Both the position numbers and the translations under genes were made by a program. Source: Janthinobacterium fluminis (GTDB taxonomy: Bacteria; Pseudomonadota; Gammaproteobacteria; Burkholderiales; Burkholderiaceae_D). Taken from it: a DNA stretch of 64,000 nt. The notes under the pieces are model-generated. The model was not told where the DNA came from, searched no databases, and saw nothing but the letters and a program-made list of their open reading frames with translations. Below are positions 27,230-36,691 of the stretch, piece by piece (positions within the stretch are counted from its first letter, which is position 1; every line of letters begins with the position of its first letter). The stretch is taken from NCBI RefSeq assembly GCF_028595325.1, contig NZ_JAQQXR010000006.1, positions 124,001-188,000 on the forward strand. The letters are read 5' to 3'.

Positions 27230-27769
27230 TCAGCGCGACATCGTCGTGTCATGGTCGACGCCGCCGCTAAGCGAGGCCATCTCGGCGCTGACCTGCTCGA
27301 AGCGCAAAATCTTGCCGCCCTCCTTCTTCACGAAGGCTTCGGCGTCCTGCATGCTGGAAAACGAGCCGAAGGTCGGCCCCATCGAGCCCAGTTTGGCGCT
27401 GCCGGCGACATACACGGCGCTCTTCGCGTCTATCCAGTGGCCGCTCGGATGCGCCCAATCCGTCTTGCCCATGTCCTGCACGTAGACGGCGCTGGCCGGA
27501 CGCTGCTGCTCGGGCGCGCGCAGCGCCGTGAACAGCTCCATCAGGTCGCAGAAAAAGTCCGGCTTGCCTTCGGCGTAGTGGATCTGCGCCTTCGGTCCGG
27601 CGAAGTCCTTCAGCAGCATGCCGTCGAGCACGCAGGCGGTGTTGGCGCCCGGCTCCTCGGCCTGGGCGCGCTGGCCGGTCTGGTTGCAGGCGGCCAGCAG
27701 CGCCAGCAGGAGCAGGCCGACGCTGCGGCGCAGGGGGAAACGGCGGGCTTGTTTGCGGGGCGATATCAC
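27230..27769 (-). CDS. nosL: NosL, copper chaperone lipoprotein for N2O reductase
   Basis: 179 residues with a lipobox LLAAC near residue 28. NosL delivers Cu(I) to NosZ in the periplasm together with the NosDFY machine. Recognisable features: CVLDGMLLKDFAGPKAQIHY, where some relatives have a second Cys in place of Asp, then PDFFCDLMELF and AVYVAGS...MGPTFGSF. The start is GTG at 27769, overlapping the nosY stop as GTGA, with GGAG six bases upstream. It is translationally coupled to nosY and followed by the unknown orf218. Confidence 0.93.
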   Translation of the reverse strand: MISPRKQARRFPLRRSVGLLLLALLAACNQTGQRAQAEEPGANTACVLDGMLLKDFAGPKAQIHYAEGKPDFFCDLMELFTALRAPEQQRPASAVYVQDMGKTDWAHPSGHWIDAKSAVYVAGSAKLGSMGPTFGSFSSMQDAEAFVKKEGGKILRFEQVSAEMASLSGGVDHDTTMSR

Positions 27770-28590
27770 TTGAATCTCCAGTTAGCGAATAAGAAGGGGG
27801 CGACGACCCAGGCCAGCATGATGCCCAGCAAAACCGCCGGGTTGGTCAAGCCCTCGGGCATCACGGTGGCCAGGCCGTACATGGCTTGCACCTGCTGCGA
27901 ATTGAACATGTTCAGCAGGCGGAACACGTCGGCCGGGTTCAGCATCAGCAGGCCGGCGAACAGGCCGCTGCTCAGCGCGCCCTTGCTCAGCACCAGCAAG
28001 CCCATCAGCAGCAAATCGAAAATCAGCACGAAGAAGAACCACAGCGCGATGGCCATGCCGCTGGCGCGCATGCGGTCGCGCGCCACCACGGACAGGCACA
28101 TCGACAGGCTGAGGAAGGCCATGCCCATCAACACGGCCGAGCCGACGAAGCCGATGTAGTGGTACAGCTCGGCGCTGCCGATGCTGCCGGCCAGCGGCAG
28201 CAGGCCGGCGCCGAAGCCGATCGCCGTGGCGCCGGCCAGCGCCGCCGACAGGCCGAGGAATTTGCCGAGCAAAATCTCGAAGCGGGTGATCGGCATCGAC
28301 AGCAGCAGCTCCAGCGAGCCGCGCTCGCGCTCGCCGACGATGGCGTCGTAGCCGAGGATGACGGCGATCAGCGGCACCAGATAGATGACCAGGCTGACCA
28401 GGCTGGCGACCGTCACCTCGATGCCCTGGAAGCCGACGGAACCCTGCTGGGCGCCGCCGAAATAGGCGATCGCCAGCGCGAACAGGGCGAAGATCAGCGC
28501 CACCGCCAGTACCCACCAGTTGCGGATGCGCTCGCGCCACTCCTTGGCGGCGATGACGCCGACCTGGGCCCACTCAATGCGCCTGAACAT
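27766..28590 (-). CDS. nosY: NosY, ABC permease of the NosDFY copper/sulfur machine
   Basis: 274 residues, six membrane helices, with the ABC-2 motif GERERGSLELLLSMPITR. NosY forms a dimer in the inner membrane with NosF inside and NosD outside and takes part in building the CuZ cluster of NosZ. I start at ATG 28590 because GGAGG is five bases upstream; an ATG at 28602 is also in frame but lacks a site. It overlaps nosF by 17 bp and nosL by 4 bp. Confidence 0.93.
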   Translation of the reverse strand: MFRRIEWAQVGVIAAKEWRERIRNWWVLAVALIFALFALAIAYFGGAQQGSVGFQGIEVTVASLVSLVIYLVPLIAVILGYDAIVGERERGSLELLLSMPITRFEILLGKFLGLSAALAGATAIGFGAGLLPLAGSIGSAELYHYIGFVGSAVLMGMAFLSLSMCLSVVARDRMRASGMAIALWFFFVLIFDLLLMGLLVLSKGALSSGLFAGLLMLNPADVFRLLNMFNSQQVQAMYGLATVMPEGLTNPAVLLGIMLAWVVAPFLFANWRFK

Positions 28591-29524
28591 GGCGTCCTCC
28601 ATAACCCAAAAATAAATCTTCCAGCGACGGCTCGTGCACCAGCACGTCGCGCGCCCCGCAATCCTGCGCCAGCAGGCGCCGCAGCACGTCGAGCTTCTGC
28701 GGCTGGGCGCAACTGACGCGCGCCGTGTCGCCGGCCACGTGGATGCGCAAGCCGTCCAGCCCCGCCAGCGCCGTGCGCAACGCGCCCTCCTGGCCCGCCG
28801 GCAGCGTCAGCTCTATCGTCGACGGCATCACCTGCTGGGCGCGCAACTGCGCCAGCGTGCCGTGGGCGGCGACGCGGCCGCCCTGCAGGATCAGCAGGCG
28901 GTCGACGCGCTCCTGGATCTCGGCCAGGATGTGCGAGGTGATGATGATCGTCGTGCCGTCCGCCTGCAACTGGCGCAGCACCTGGTAAAAATCGTGGATG
29001 CCCTGCGGGTCCAGGCCGTTGGTCGGCTCGTCGAGGAAGATCAGGTCGGGCCGGCCCAGCAGCGCCTGGGCGAAGCCGAGGCGCTGGCGCATGCCCTTCG
29101 AATAGCCGCGCACGCGCCGCCCGGCCGCCGCTCCCAGGCCGACGCGTTCCAGCAGCGCCGCGCAATCGGCGCGCGGCACCCGCTTCAGGTCGGCGAACAG
29201 GTACAGCACCTCCAGGCCGCTCAAGTTGTCGTAGGTGACGAAGCTCTCCGGCAAATAGCCGATGCGCCGCCGCACCTGGCGGAAGTCGCCGCCGGCGATC
29301 GGCACGCCGTGCACGCGCACGGCGCCGCTGCTGGGCGCGATCAATCCCAGCATCAGCTTGAACAGGGTGCTCTTGCCGGCCCCGTTCGGGCCGATCAAGC
29401 CGAACATCTCGCCCGGCGCGACGGCCAGGCTGACGCCGTCGAGGGCGTGCACCTCGCCATACCACTTGCCGACGTCGGCCACCTCGACCGCGGCGGGCCT
29501 ATTTGTCATTGCTGCGTTTGTCAT
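28574..29524 (-). CDS. nosF: NosF, ABC ATPase of the NosDFY machine
   Basis: 316 residues with Walker A GPNGAGKST, signature YSKGMRQRLGFAQALL, Walker B LIFLDEPTNGLDP and switch His in ITSHILAEIQ. NosF powers NosDFY in maturation of nitrous oxide reductase. The first 24 bp overlap the end of nosD. Two in-frame ATGs (29524 and 29509) both carry ATGACAAA; I list the first. The C-terminal extension of about 90 residues beyond the core is normal for this family. Confidence 0.93.
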   Translation of the reverse strand: MTNAAMTNRPAAVEVADVGKWYGEVHALDGVSLAVAPGEMFGLIGPNGAGKSTLFKLMLGLIAPSSGAVRVHGVPIAGGDFRQVRRRIGYLPESFVTYDNLSGLEVLYLFADLKRVPRADCAALLERVGLGAAAGRRVRGYSKGMRQRLGFAQALLGRPDLIFLDEPTNGLDPQGIHDFYQVLRQLQADGTTIIITSHILAEIQERVDRLLILQGGRVAAHGTLAQLRAQQVMPSTIELTLPAGQEGALRTALAGLDGLRIHVAGDTARVSCAQPQKLDVLRRLLAQDCGARDVLVHEPSLEDLFLGYGGRHVQAH

Positions 29525-30782
29525 TCCAGCGTTTCCAATCCGTGTAAATGGGCCGCATGCGCGGGTGCTTGTCGACGATGCTGGGCGCGCGCAGCAGCGG
29601 GAACTGGCGCGCGACGAAGCGCAGGCTCTGCACCGAGGGGCTGGACAACAGCAGCTTGATCAGCGGGTACTGCCAGTGCAGGCGGTCGACGACGTCGTTG
29701 GCCTCGTAGGCGACGTCGCCGCGGCCGTCGCCGTCCTGGTCCCAGCCGCCGTAATTGCTCCAGTAATTGCCCTCGCTGCGGCCCCACTCGACGTCGCGCG
29801 CGGCCACATACTTGATCTGCTCGCGGTTGCCGACGAAATCGTTGCCGTCGACCTGGTTGTTGCCGGAGCCGGCCGTCAGGTGCACGCCGACGCGGTTGTT
29901 GATGACCAGGTTGCGCCGCACCACGTTGTACTCGGCGTCGTAGATGAAGAAGCCGCGGCCGTTGCCGGCCACGACATTGTTCTCGATGACGGAATCCTGG
30001 ATGGTCCGCAGCATGATGCCGTGGTCGCTATTGCCCCAGGCCTGGTTGTTGCGCACCGTCAGATTGCGCACCTCCATCAGCGCCAGGCCGCCGCGGTTCA
30101 GGAAGGATTCGTTGTTTTCCCACACGCTATGGTCGGTGTTCATATAGTGGGTGCCATAGCGCAGGTGGTGGATCTTGTTGCCGCGGAACAGGGCGTGCTT
30201 CGACACGTCGACGTAAATGCCGTCGCGCGCGAAACTGATGTCGTTGTCGAGGATCTGCGCGCCGCTGGTGTTGAACACCTGGATGCCGTTGCCGCGCGCG
30301 GCCGACTGCAAATCGCGCTTGCCGGTGATGTGGTTGCCGATGACGCGGCCGTCCTTGAGCCCCTCCAGCCAGACGCCGAACAGGTTGTAGACCAGCGCGC
30401 AGTCGCGCACCAGCGCGCGGTCGGCGCCCGGCTCGAAATACACGCCGGCGTTCTGCGCGCCCAGGTCGCTGCCGCTGTCGCGTATCGTGAAGCCGCTGAC
30501 GCTGACGTCGGCGGCGCGCACGCGGATCACGTCGCCCTCGCCCTGCCCCGTCAGCGTCGGCCGGCCCACGCCCTCCAGCGTCAGCGGCTTGTCGATCACC
30601 AGCCTGCCGCTGTAGACGCCGCGCGCCACGCGCACCGTGTCGCCGGCCTGGGCCGCCTGGATCGCCGCGCCGATCGACTCGCCCGGCTTGACCAGCAGGA
30701 CGGCGGCCGGCGCCGCGCCCGCCAGGCACAGCCAGGCGGCCAGGGCGGCGCCGCAACGGCGCGGGGATAGGGCTGGACCCAT
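29499..30782 (-). CDS. nosD: NosD, periplasmic beta-helix protein for NosZ maturation
   Basis: 427 residues with a signal peptide (CGAALAAWLCLAGAAPAA). The mature protein is a right-handed beta-helix built of CASH/parallel-beta repeats, seen as recurring N-x-x-x-x-N-x-x turns (GNKIHHLRYGTHYMNTDHSV; ENNVVAGNGRGFFIYDAEYN). NosD sits on top of NosY and is thought to hand copper or sulfur to NosZ. Its ATG is 4 bp after the nosR stop, and its end overlaps nosF, so all these genes are one transcript. Confidence 0.94.
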   Translation of the reverse strand: MGPALSPRRCGAALAAWLCLAGAAPAAVLLVKPGESIGAAIQAAQAGDTVRVARGVYSGRLVIDKPLTLEGVGRPTLTGQGEGDVIRVRAADVSVSGFTIRDSGSDLGAQNAGVYFEPGADRALVRDCALVYNLFGVWLEGLKDGRVIGNHITGKRDLQSAARGNGIQVFNTSGAQILDNDISFARDGIYVDVSKHALFRGNKIHHLRYGTHYMNTDHSVWENNESFLNRGGLALMEVRNLTVRNNQAWGNSDHGIMLRTIQDSVIENNVVAGNGRGFFIYDAEYNVVRRNLVINNRVGVHLTAGSGNNQVDGNDFVGNREQIKYVAARDVEWGRSEGNYWSNYGGWDQDGDGRGDVAYEANDVVDRLHWQYPLIKLLLSSPSVQSLRFVARQFPLLRAPSIVDKHPRMRPIYTDWKRWNDKRSNDK

Positions 30783-30786
30783 GGCC

Positions 30787-33012
30787 TTACTCCTGCGGCG
30801 CCGGCCGGGGGGCCAGTTGCGCGTTCTTCTCGGACAGCGTGCGGCGCACGCTGTCGAGCGAAATGAAATAGCCGCCGGCGTCGATGTCCGTCAGCGGCAG
30901 GCCGGCCTTCTCGCGCGTCTTGCGCTCCTTCACCAGCGGCGGGCAGGCGTGGTCGTCGTAATACAGCACCATGCAGTCGAGGCAGGCCATGCATTCCATC
31001 TGGTCGATCTTGCCGGCCGCGTCGATCGCGTGCGAGCCGCAGCCGGAGGCGCAAGCGTGGCAAGTCTGGCACTCGGCCTTGCGCTTCAGGCCGAACAGGC
31101 GGAACTTGCCGGGGATGGCCAGGCCGGCGCCCAGCGGGCAAATATACTTGCAATACGGCCGCTCGCTGAAGAAGGACCAGCCGAGGATACCGCCGATGAA
31201 CAACCAGAACGGCCACGTGCGGTTCCACACGCCGACCAGGAAGGTGGTCTTGAACGGCTCGATCTCGGCCAGCGTCTCGGCCGCCTCCATCGAGTAGAAG
31301 GACACGCCCAGCAAGACCAGGAAGATGACGTACTTGAGCCAGCGCAGCTTGTCGTGCACGGCCTTCGGCAACAGCTTCTGGAAGCGCTTCAGGCCCAGCC
31401 ACTTGCCGGCGCTCAGCGCCAGTTGCTGCAGCGAGCCGAACGGGCACAACCAGCCGCAGAACACGCCGCGTCCCCACACCAGCACGGTGATGATGATGAA
31501 CCACCAGAACAGGAAGATGAAGGGGTCGGACAGGAACAGCTCCCACTTCCACTGGTTGATCAGCGAGTGGAACCAGGTCATCACCTGGGTGATGCTGGGC
31601 TGGGCCTTCAGGTAGAAACCGAGGAAGCCGACGCTGGCCAGCCACAGCAGATGGCGCGGCACGCTGATCCACGGCTTGCTCTTGCGCGTCGAGCGGCGCA
31701 CCAGGGCGTCGCGGCGGGCGTACCAGAACGCGGCGAAGCCGAGCACGGCGACGAACAGCGCGATCTGCGGCTTCTGGTTGGCCCAGATGGCCTTCCACGG
31801 CGCCTCGTGGCGCTGCACCTGCGGCCGGCCGCCCTCCAGATAGCGGGCCGGCAGCCAGAACTCCTGGTCGAAATGGACGAAGGTGCGGGTGCCGCTCTGG
31901 CGGTCGGCCTTGTTGGCCAGCACCGTCAACTGCCACGGCCAGGCCGGATTGAAATTGGCGGAGCGGACGATGAAAATCGCCGACTCCTTGAAGCCGGGCA
32001 CGTCGGCCGGCTGCAAATGGTAGAGGTTCTGGTAATCCGTGTCGCGGAAGGTGAACGTCACCGGGTCCTGGCGCACCTGCACGCGGTCGTAGATGCCGCC
32101 GCGCACGAAGCCGGAGCCCTTGAACGATTCCTGGCCGTTGGCGACGATGAAGATCGCGTGCTCGTCCGGTTGCAACTCGTCCATCAGGCGCCGGTAACCG
32201 TGCTCGCCCAGCAGGCTCAGGCCCAGCGCCGGCGTGTTCAGGTAGCCGAAATACAAATCCATATACGGCCGCGAGGTATCGGCCGCGCCGGCGGCGGCGG
32301 CGGGAATCAGCAGGCGCTGCACGCTGCCTTCCTTGAGCATGGCGGCCCAGTCCAGCGTTTCCCGGACGGGGCTGAAGCGGGCCGGCGGCCGCGGCGTGCT
32401 CTTGATGATGCCGACCTGGCGGCCGATCTCATAGGCGCTGCGGGAAATGACCTGGTTCTCGGCGATGGCCGTGACGGTGGCGCCGCTGATCGCGTCCAGG
32501 CCGATGGCGCCCTCCTCCTCCTGGCCGCGGCCGATCACCAGCTTGGCGTCGGCCGCCTTGCCGACGTACTGCTGGATGAACTTCAACAGGGCCGACTCGG
32601 GTATGCCGGCCAGCAGAATCGGTTCGGAGTGCTTCAACACGCGCACGCCGCTGATGACGCCGTGCGTGTCCATGCCGATCAGGGTGACCACCGGCTTGCC
32701 GGAATAGGCGGGGATGTCGACGACGTCCGTCGACAGGAACACATAGCCGACCAGGCGCGTCTTGCCGCCCTCGACGACATAGCCGTCGACATAGCTGGGC
32801 GCGCCCTTGCGCTTGGAAAACTGCTGGGCGGCCGGCAGCACGTCGCGGCAGGGCGCGACGGCGCACAGGTCTTCGCCGTGCAGCAATTGGGCCGACAACT
32901 CGGCGTCGTAAATGGTGGCCAGCGCCGGCGGCGCCGACAAGGCGGCGCACAGCAGCGCCAGCGCCGCGCATAGGCGGCGCGGCAGGCGGAAACGGTCAAC
33001 GATAGAAATCAT
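30787..33012 (-). CDS. nosR: NosR, membrane flavo-iron-sulfur electron donor to NosZ
   Basis: About 741 residues. Signal sequence, then a periplasmic FMN-binding domain with the flavinylation motif DAISGAT, Thr179, modified by ApbE/NosX. Next come five to six membrane helices with two Cys-Pro motifs (CGWLCPFGS and YCKYICPLG), then a cytoplasmic ferredoxin domain with CQTCHACASGCG and CMACLDC for two 4Fe-4S clusters. It passes electrons from the quinol pool and is needed for N2O reduction in vivo. ATG at 33012 is chosen because it starts the signal peptide; no good ribosome site precedes it, and an upstream in-frame ATG at 33165 overlaps nosZ. It follows nosZ rather than preceding it. Confidence 0.94.
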   Translation of the reverse strand: MISIVDRFRLPRRLCAALALLCAALSAPPALATIYDAELSAQLLHGEDLCAVAPCRDVLPAAQQFSKRKGAPSYVDGYVVEGGKTRLVGYVFLSTDVVDIPAYSGKPVVTLIGMDTHGVISGVRVLKHSEPILLAGIPESALLKFIQQYVGKAADAKLVIGRGQEEEGAIGLDAISGATVTAIAENQVISRSAYEIGRQVGIIKSTPRPPARFSPVRETLDWAAMLKEGSVQRLLIPAAAAGAADTSRPYMDLYFGYLNTPALGLSLLGEHGYRRLMDELQPDEHAIFIVANGQESFKGSGFVRGGIYDRVQVRQDPVTFTFRDTDYQNLYHLQPADVPGFKESAIFIVRSANFNPAWPWQLTVLANKADRQSGTRTFVHFDQEFWLPARYLEGGRPQVQRHEAPWKAIWANQKPQIALFVAVLGFAAFWYARRDALVRRSTRKSKPWISVPRHLLWLASVGFLGFYLKAQPSITQVMTWFHSLINQWKWELFLSDPFIFLFWWFIIITVLVWGRGVFCGWLCPFGSLQQLALSAGKWLGLKRFQKLLPKAVHDKLRWLKYVIFLVLLGVSFYSMEAAETLAEIEPFKTTFLVGVWNRTWPFWLFIGGILGWSFFSERPYCKYICPLGAGLAIPGKFRLFGLKRKAECQTCHACASGCGSHAIDAAGKIDQMECMACLDCMVLYYDDHACPPLVKERKTREKAGLPLTDIDAGGYFISLDSVRRTLSEKNAQLAPRPAPQE

Positions 33013-33101
33013 GGTGGCGACAATTCGGGTGGCGCGCGACGCCGCAACGCCGCGCGCAAGCGGGACGGGGCGCCAGGCGCCCCGTCCCGGGTACGGCGAA
33101 A

Positions 33102-35051
33102 TTACGCTTCGACGAGCAAGCGGCTGCGCATCTCCAGATGCAAGGCGTGGCAGAAGTGCGTGCAATAGATCCAGAAGGCGCCGGCACGGTCGGCCTTGAA
33201 GGTGACCGATTTGGTTTCCTGCGGATTGACGATGAAGTTCACGTTATAGGTCGGAATCGCGCAACCGTGGGTCAAGTCTTCCACCTTGTCGTGGTTGGTC
33301 AGCGTCAGCGTCACCTCGTCGCCCTTCTTGACCTTGATGACCGGCATGCTGTACGACGGCGCCTGCGACATCAGGAAGATCGACACCTTGTTGCCCTTGC
33401 GCTCGACGCGCGAATCGGCCGGCGTCTTGACGGCGTTCGGGAAGTCGTCCATGTTGTAGATCTGGCGCGTCTTGACGATGTCGCGGCGCACGATGATGCC
33501 GTCATGCGGCTCCGGATACGCCGTGTGGTCGGCGATCATCACCATCTTCTCGCCGCTGATGACGATCAACTGCTCCGTTTCCGGGTGCAGCGGGCCGACC
33601 GGCAGGAAGCGGTCCTTCGAGAACTTGTTGCCCGAGTTGAAGTACTTGCCGTCCGCTTCCTTCGTCTCGCCCATCGAGCAATACGTGTGGCCCGGCTGGT
33701 AGTGGACGTCGAGGCGGTCCAGCACCACCTTGGCCGCCTTGTCGCCCTTGAACTGGGCGATGGCCTTGTCGACGTTCCATTTGACGATCTGGCTGTCGAG
33801 GAACAGCGAGGTGTAGGCATTGCCCTTGCCGTCGAAGCCGGTGTGCAAAGGTCCCAGGCCGATTTCCGGCTCGGCGACGACGCTGGCGCGCTCGTCCTTG
33901 AGTTCGCCGGCGAACCATTTATGCACCAGCGACAAGTCGATCACGGTGGCCGTCGGCGACAGCTTGCCGGAGCAGACGAAGTACTTGCCGTCCGGCGAGG
34001 CGTTGACGCCGTGCGGATTCTTGCTGACCGGCACATAGCAGGTCAGCGCCGTTTTCGGGTCGGCGTTGGCGGCTTTGCGGCCGTCGACGACCGGCACCTT
34101 CGAGCTGCCGATGGTGGTGAACTTGCCGTCCTTGATCATCTGCTCGATGCGGCCGACGTTGAAGAACACGCAGGCGTCGCGCTCGGAGGCCATCATGCCG
34201 GCCAGGTCGAAGGCGTTTTCCGTGTTGTACTGGTTCGAGGCCGCCAGCTTGCCGTCGTAGGAGGTGGCGATCAAGTCCATATTGCCGTCGACGCGGCACT
34301 GCCAGCGCACTTCCATCGTCGCCGCGTCGACGCAGCTGAACAGGCAGCCCCATTTGCTCGGGTCGTTCAAGTCGCGGCCGTCGTTAGGCAGCGGAATGTG
34401 GAACTCGGCGCCGCAGAACACCCGCGTCGTGTAGTTGACCTTGGCGTCGACGGGGTCGCACTTGTCGGGGAAAATGCCGTGGAAACCCTGGATGTTGGGA
34501 ATTTCGACGATCTTGTCGCATTCCATCGTGTCCATGCGGATGCGCGCCAGGCGGGCGTGGATCTTGTCGTTGACGAACAGCCAGCGGCCATCGTAGGTGC
34601 CGTCCTTGTAGCTGCCGTGGATGTGGTGGGTGTCGCCGGTGGTGTACTTCAGGCTGCCGTCGGGCTTGGTGCCGATGATGGCCTTCGATTCATTCGTCAG
34701 ACCCCAGCCGACCATCGGGTCGATATTGAAGACGGGGATGCGGCGCAGCGTGCGGCCGGACGGCAGGCCGAGAATGCGCGCCTCGCCGGAATGGCCGCCG
34801 CTGGTGAAGTGGTAGTACTCGTCGAGCTGGCCGGGCGCCACCTCGTGGCCGGCCGCCTGCGGCGCACCGGCCGCCTTGGCGGAAGCGGACGCGGCCGCAC
34901 CCTTGGCGGCGCCGTCGTCCTTGCAACCGGCCAGGCCCAGCGTCAGGCCGGCCCCCGTCAGTCCCAACAAGGCGCTCTTGCCGAGGAAGTTGCGACGGGT
35001 TGGGCGCTGTGGCACAGCGTCGGCGTTTTTCTTTTCGGGCAATGCATCCAT
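33102..35051 (-). CDS. nosZ: Nitrous oxide reductase, clade I (Tat-exported)
   Basis: 649 residues. Reduces N2O to N2 in the periplasm. A twin-arginine signal (PTRRNFLGKSALLG) places it in clade I. The seven-bladed propeller carries the CuZ histidines, among them GDTHHIHG, GFHGIF, CGAEFHIP, NPHGVN and GPLHTGF. The C-terminal cupredoxin domain binds CuA with C630, C634, H638 and M641 in YCTHFCHALHLEM. ATG at 35051 has GGAGAA six bases upstream; the in-frame ATG at 35072 lies upstream of that site and is less likely. It is the first gene of the operon; the usual order has nosR first. No other denitrification gene is in the window. Confidence 0.97.
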   Translation of the reverse strand: MDALPEKKNADAVPQRPTRRNFLGKSALLGLTGAGLTLGLAGCKDDGAAKGAAASASAKAAGAPQAAGHEVAPGQLDEYYHFTSGGHSGEARILGLPSGRTLRRIPVFNIDPMVGWGLTNESKAIIGTKPDGSLKYTTGDTHHIHGSYKDGTYDGRWLFVNDKIHARLARIRMDTMECDKIVEIPNIQGFHGIFPDKCDPVDAKVNYTTRVFCGAEFHIPLPNDGRDLNDPSKWGCLFSCVDAATMEVRWQCRVDGNMDLIATSYDGKLAASNQYNTENAFDLAGMMASERDACVFFNVGRIEQMIKDGKFTTIGSSKVPVVDGRKAANADPKTALTCYVPVSKNPHGVNASPDGKYFVCSGKLSPTATVIDLSLVHKWFAGELKDERASVVAEPEIGLGPLHTGFDGKGNAYTSLFLDSQIVKWNVDKAIAQFKGDKAAKVVLDRLDVHYQPGHTYCSMGETKEADGKYFNSGNKFSKDRFLPVGPLHPETEQLIVISGEKMVMIADHTAYPEPHDGIIVRRDIVKTRQIYNMDDFPNAVKTPADSRVERKGNKVSIFLMSQAPSYSMPVIKVKKGDEVTLTLTNHDKVEDLTHGCAIPTYNVNFIVNPQETKSVTFKADRAGAFWIYCTHFCHALHLEMRSRLLVEA

Positions 35052-35378
35052 CTGTAGTTCTCCAATCGGCATGAAAAAGCGGGGGTTGTTAGGCAGGCAA
35101 AGCTTATTCCCGGCCACCGGATTGCACTATTGGTCAAAGGATCATTTCCGAAAATCAATATAAATAGCCCGCCTCCGCCGAAGGAGCTAGCAGCGGCGCG
35201 GCCGCGCCTAGACTGGACGAACTAGACCGCGGGGCGCGCGGGGGCGCGCACGGCTGAGCGAGCGCTAACTTGCGGTTTTCGCGTAAAATTCATCCCGTGC
35301 AACTTTGCCGTATAGATAATTCAGCGTAGTTCCCCGCTTCCACCGGCCGCGCTTGCGGCCCTCACCCAGGCAATCCCT
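35052..35378. other. Divergent promoter region between nosZ and the DUF945 gene
   Basis: About 330 bp without a gene. The nosZ side (35100-35165) is AT-rich and contains TTTATATTGATTTTCGG on the minus strand, but I find no TTGAT-N4-ATCAA box for FNR, Dnr or Nnr, only unmatched half sites (TTGAT near 35158, TTGAC near 35136). The nosZ leader has a clear ribosome site. On the other side GATAAT (35315-35320) could be a -10 for DUF945 without a good -35. Confidence 0.5.
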
Positions 35379-36641
35379 TTGAAAACACCATTTGTCGGCC
35401 TCACCCTCGCCACCGCCCTGCTGGCGGCCCCCAGCCACGCCGCATCGCAGTCGGAACTGACGGACGCGATCCTGTCCGCGTACAGCGAAACCTCGGCCGC
35501 CTTCGGCCCCCGCCCCAACCTGGCGCAGGCGCTCGGCACGCTGCCGCTGCGCTACTCGGCCGACACGGCGGAGAAATTGACCAAGGTATTCGGCAACGCC
35601 CAGCCGCTGCGCGTGAAGCCGGCGCCGGCGCCCAAGGGGCAGGTCGGCTACCTGATGACGCTGCAGCCGCTGCGCTTTAGCGAGCGCGGCCGCGTCGAGG
35701 TCGAATGGAGCGAACTGGCAGTCAAGCTGGCGCTCAACAAGGCCGGCAACACCCTGGCCACCGACGGCCGGTGGGCCGGCTTCGCCGCCGGCGACCGCTA
35801 CAGCAGCGTGCGCTACAGCGACATCCGCTTCAACAGCCAGCACGAGCGCAACGCCGACGGCGTCTGGTTCGGCGCCACCCAGGGCCGCATCGGCGTCATC
35901 GCCTTCGACGAAACGCCGCTGACGGCGCCGGCGAAGCCGCGCGCGCCCAGCAAGAACAGCAAAGCCTTCCGCATGGAGGATGTGCGCTTCAGCACCGGCC
36001 TGGGCTCGCGCGGCAAGGTCGCCGACCTGAGCTACCGCTTGTCGGCGGCGACCCTCGAAGTGAACAAGGAAAAAATCGAGCGCCTGAACCTGTCGCTGCG
36101 CCTGACCAATATTGACGCCAAGGTGGTGAAGGAATTGTCGCAGTCGCTCAACGGCAGCGTGGCGGCGGCGCTGAACAACGCGCACAGCGGCGCGACGCTG
36201 CAGCAGTTCGAACAACTGGGCAAGCGCGCGCTGCTGAACGGCGCCGCGCTGGCCATCGACGACCTGAGCGGCAGCTTCCGCGGCGACACGGCCGCGCTCA
36301 AGGGCCACATCGGCCTTGCCAACGCCACGGAAGATGACCTGGACTCGTTCTCGCGCATGCTGGGCAAACTGGTGGCGCGCTTCGAGCTGCGCATGCCGAT
36401 CTCGCTGGTGCGCAACGTCGCCGTCATCTTCACGCGCGCGGGCAGCGAAGCGGAAAGGCTGTCGCTGGGGCGCAAGGCGGCCGACAAGGCCATCGACAAG
36501 GCCATCGGCGACGGCTACGTCCGCCTCGACGACGGCGAACTGTATTCCACCATCGAATACAAGGACGGCAAGTTGAGCGCCAACGCCAAGGCGCTGGACA
36601 TGTCCAACTTGCTCGGCGGACCGCCGCGGCGGACCAGGTAA
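35379..36641 (+). CDS. DUF945 (YdgA-like) secreted protein
   Basis: 420 residues with a signal peptide (MKTPFVGLTLATALLAAPSHA). The start codon is TTG at 35379, with AGG eight bases upstream; no ATG is available near the signal. The mature protein matches the DUF945 family: ELAVKLALN, RYSDIRFNSQHER, then a long strand/helix repeat region, with DLSGSFRGDTAALKGHI and MPISLVRNVAVI near the C-terminus. E. coli YdgA is a non-essential protein of this family with no settled function. It is convergent with the indolepyruvate oxidoreductase gene and divergent from nosZ; no link with either is apparent. Confidence 0.8.
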   Translation: MKTPFVGLTLATALLAAPSHAASQSELTDAILSAYSETSAAFGPRPNLAQALGTLPLRYSADTAEKLTKVFGNAQPLRVKPAPAPKGQVGYLMTLQPLRFSERGRVEVEWSELAVKLALNKAGNTLATDGRWAGFAAGDRYSSVRYSDIRFNSQHERNADGVWFGATQGRIGVIAFDETPLTAPAKPRAPSKNSKAFRMEDVRFSTGLGSRGKVADLSYRLSAATLEVNKEKIERLNLSLRLTNIDAKVVKELSQSLNGSVAAALNNAHSGATLQQFEQLGKRALLNGAALAIDDLSGSFRGDTAALKGHIGLANATEDDLDSFSRMLGKLVARFELRMPISLVRNVAVIFTRAGSEAERLSLGRKAADKAIDKAIGDGYVRLDDGELYSTIEYKDGKLSANAKALDMSNLLGGPPRRTR

Positions 36642-36691
36642 GGAAAGCCGGCGGCTGCGCGCCGGCCCCATGCGCGCAGTGGCCGGTTCGC

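Noticed and set aside
35052..35378. FNR/Dnr-type box upstream of nosZ
   Set aside because: Only single TTGAT or TTGAC half sites with wrong spacing; no TTGAT-N4-ATCAA can be found.
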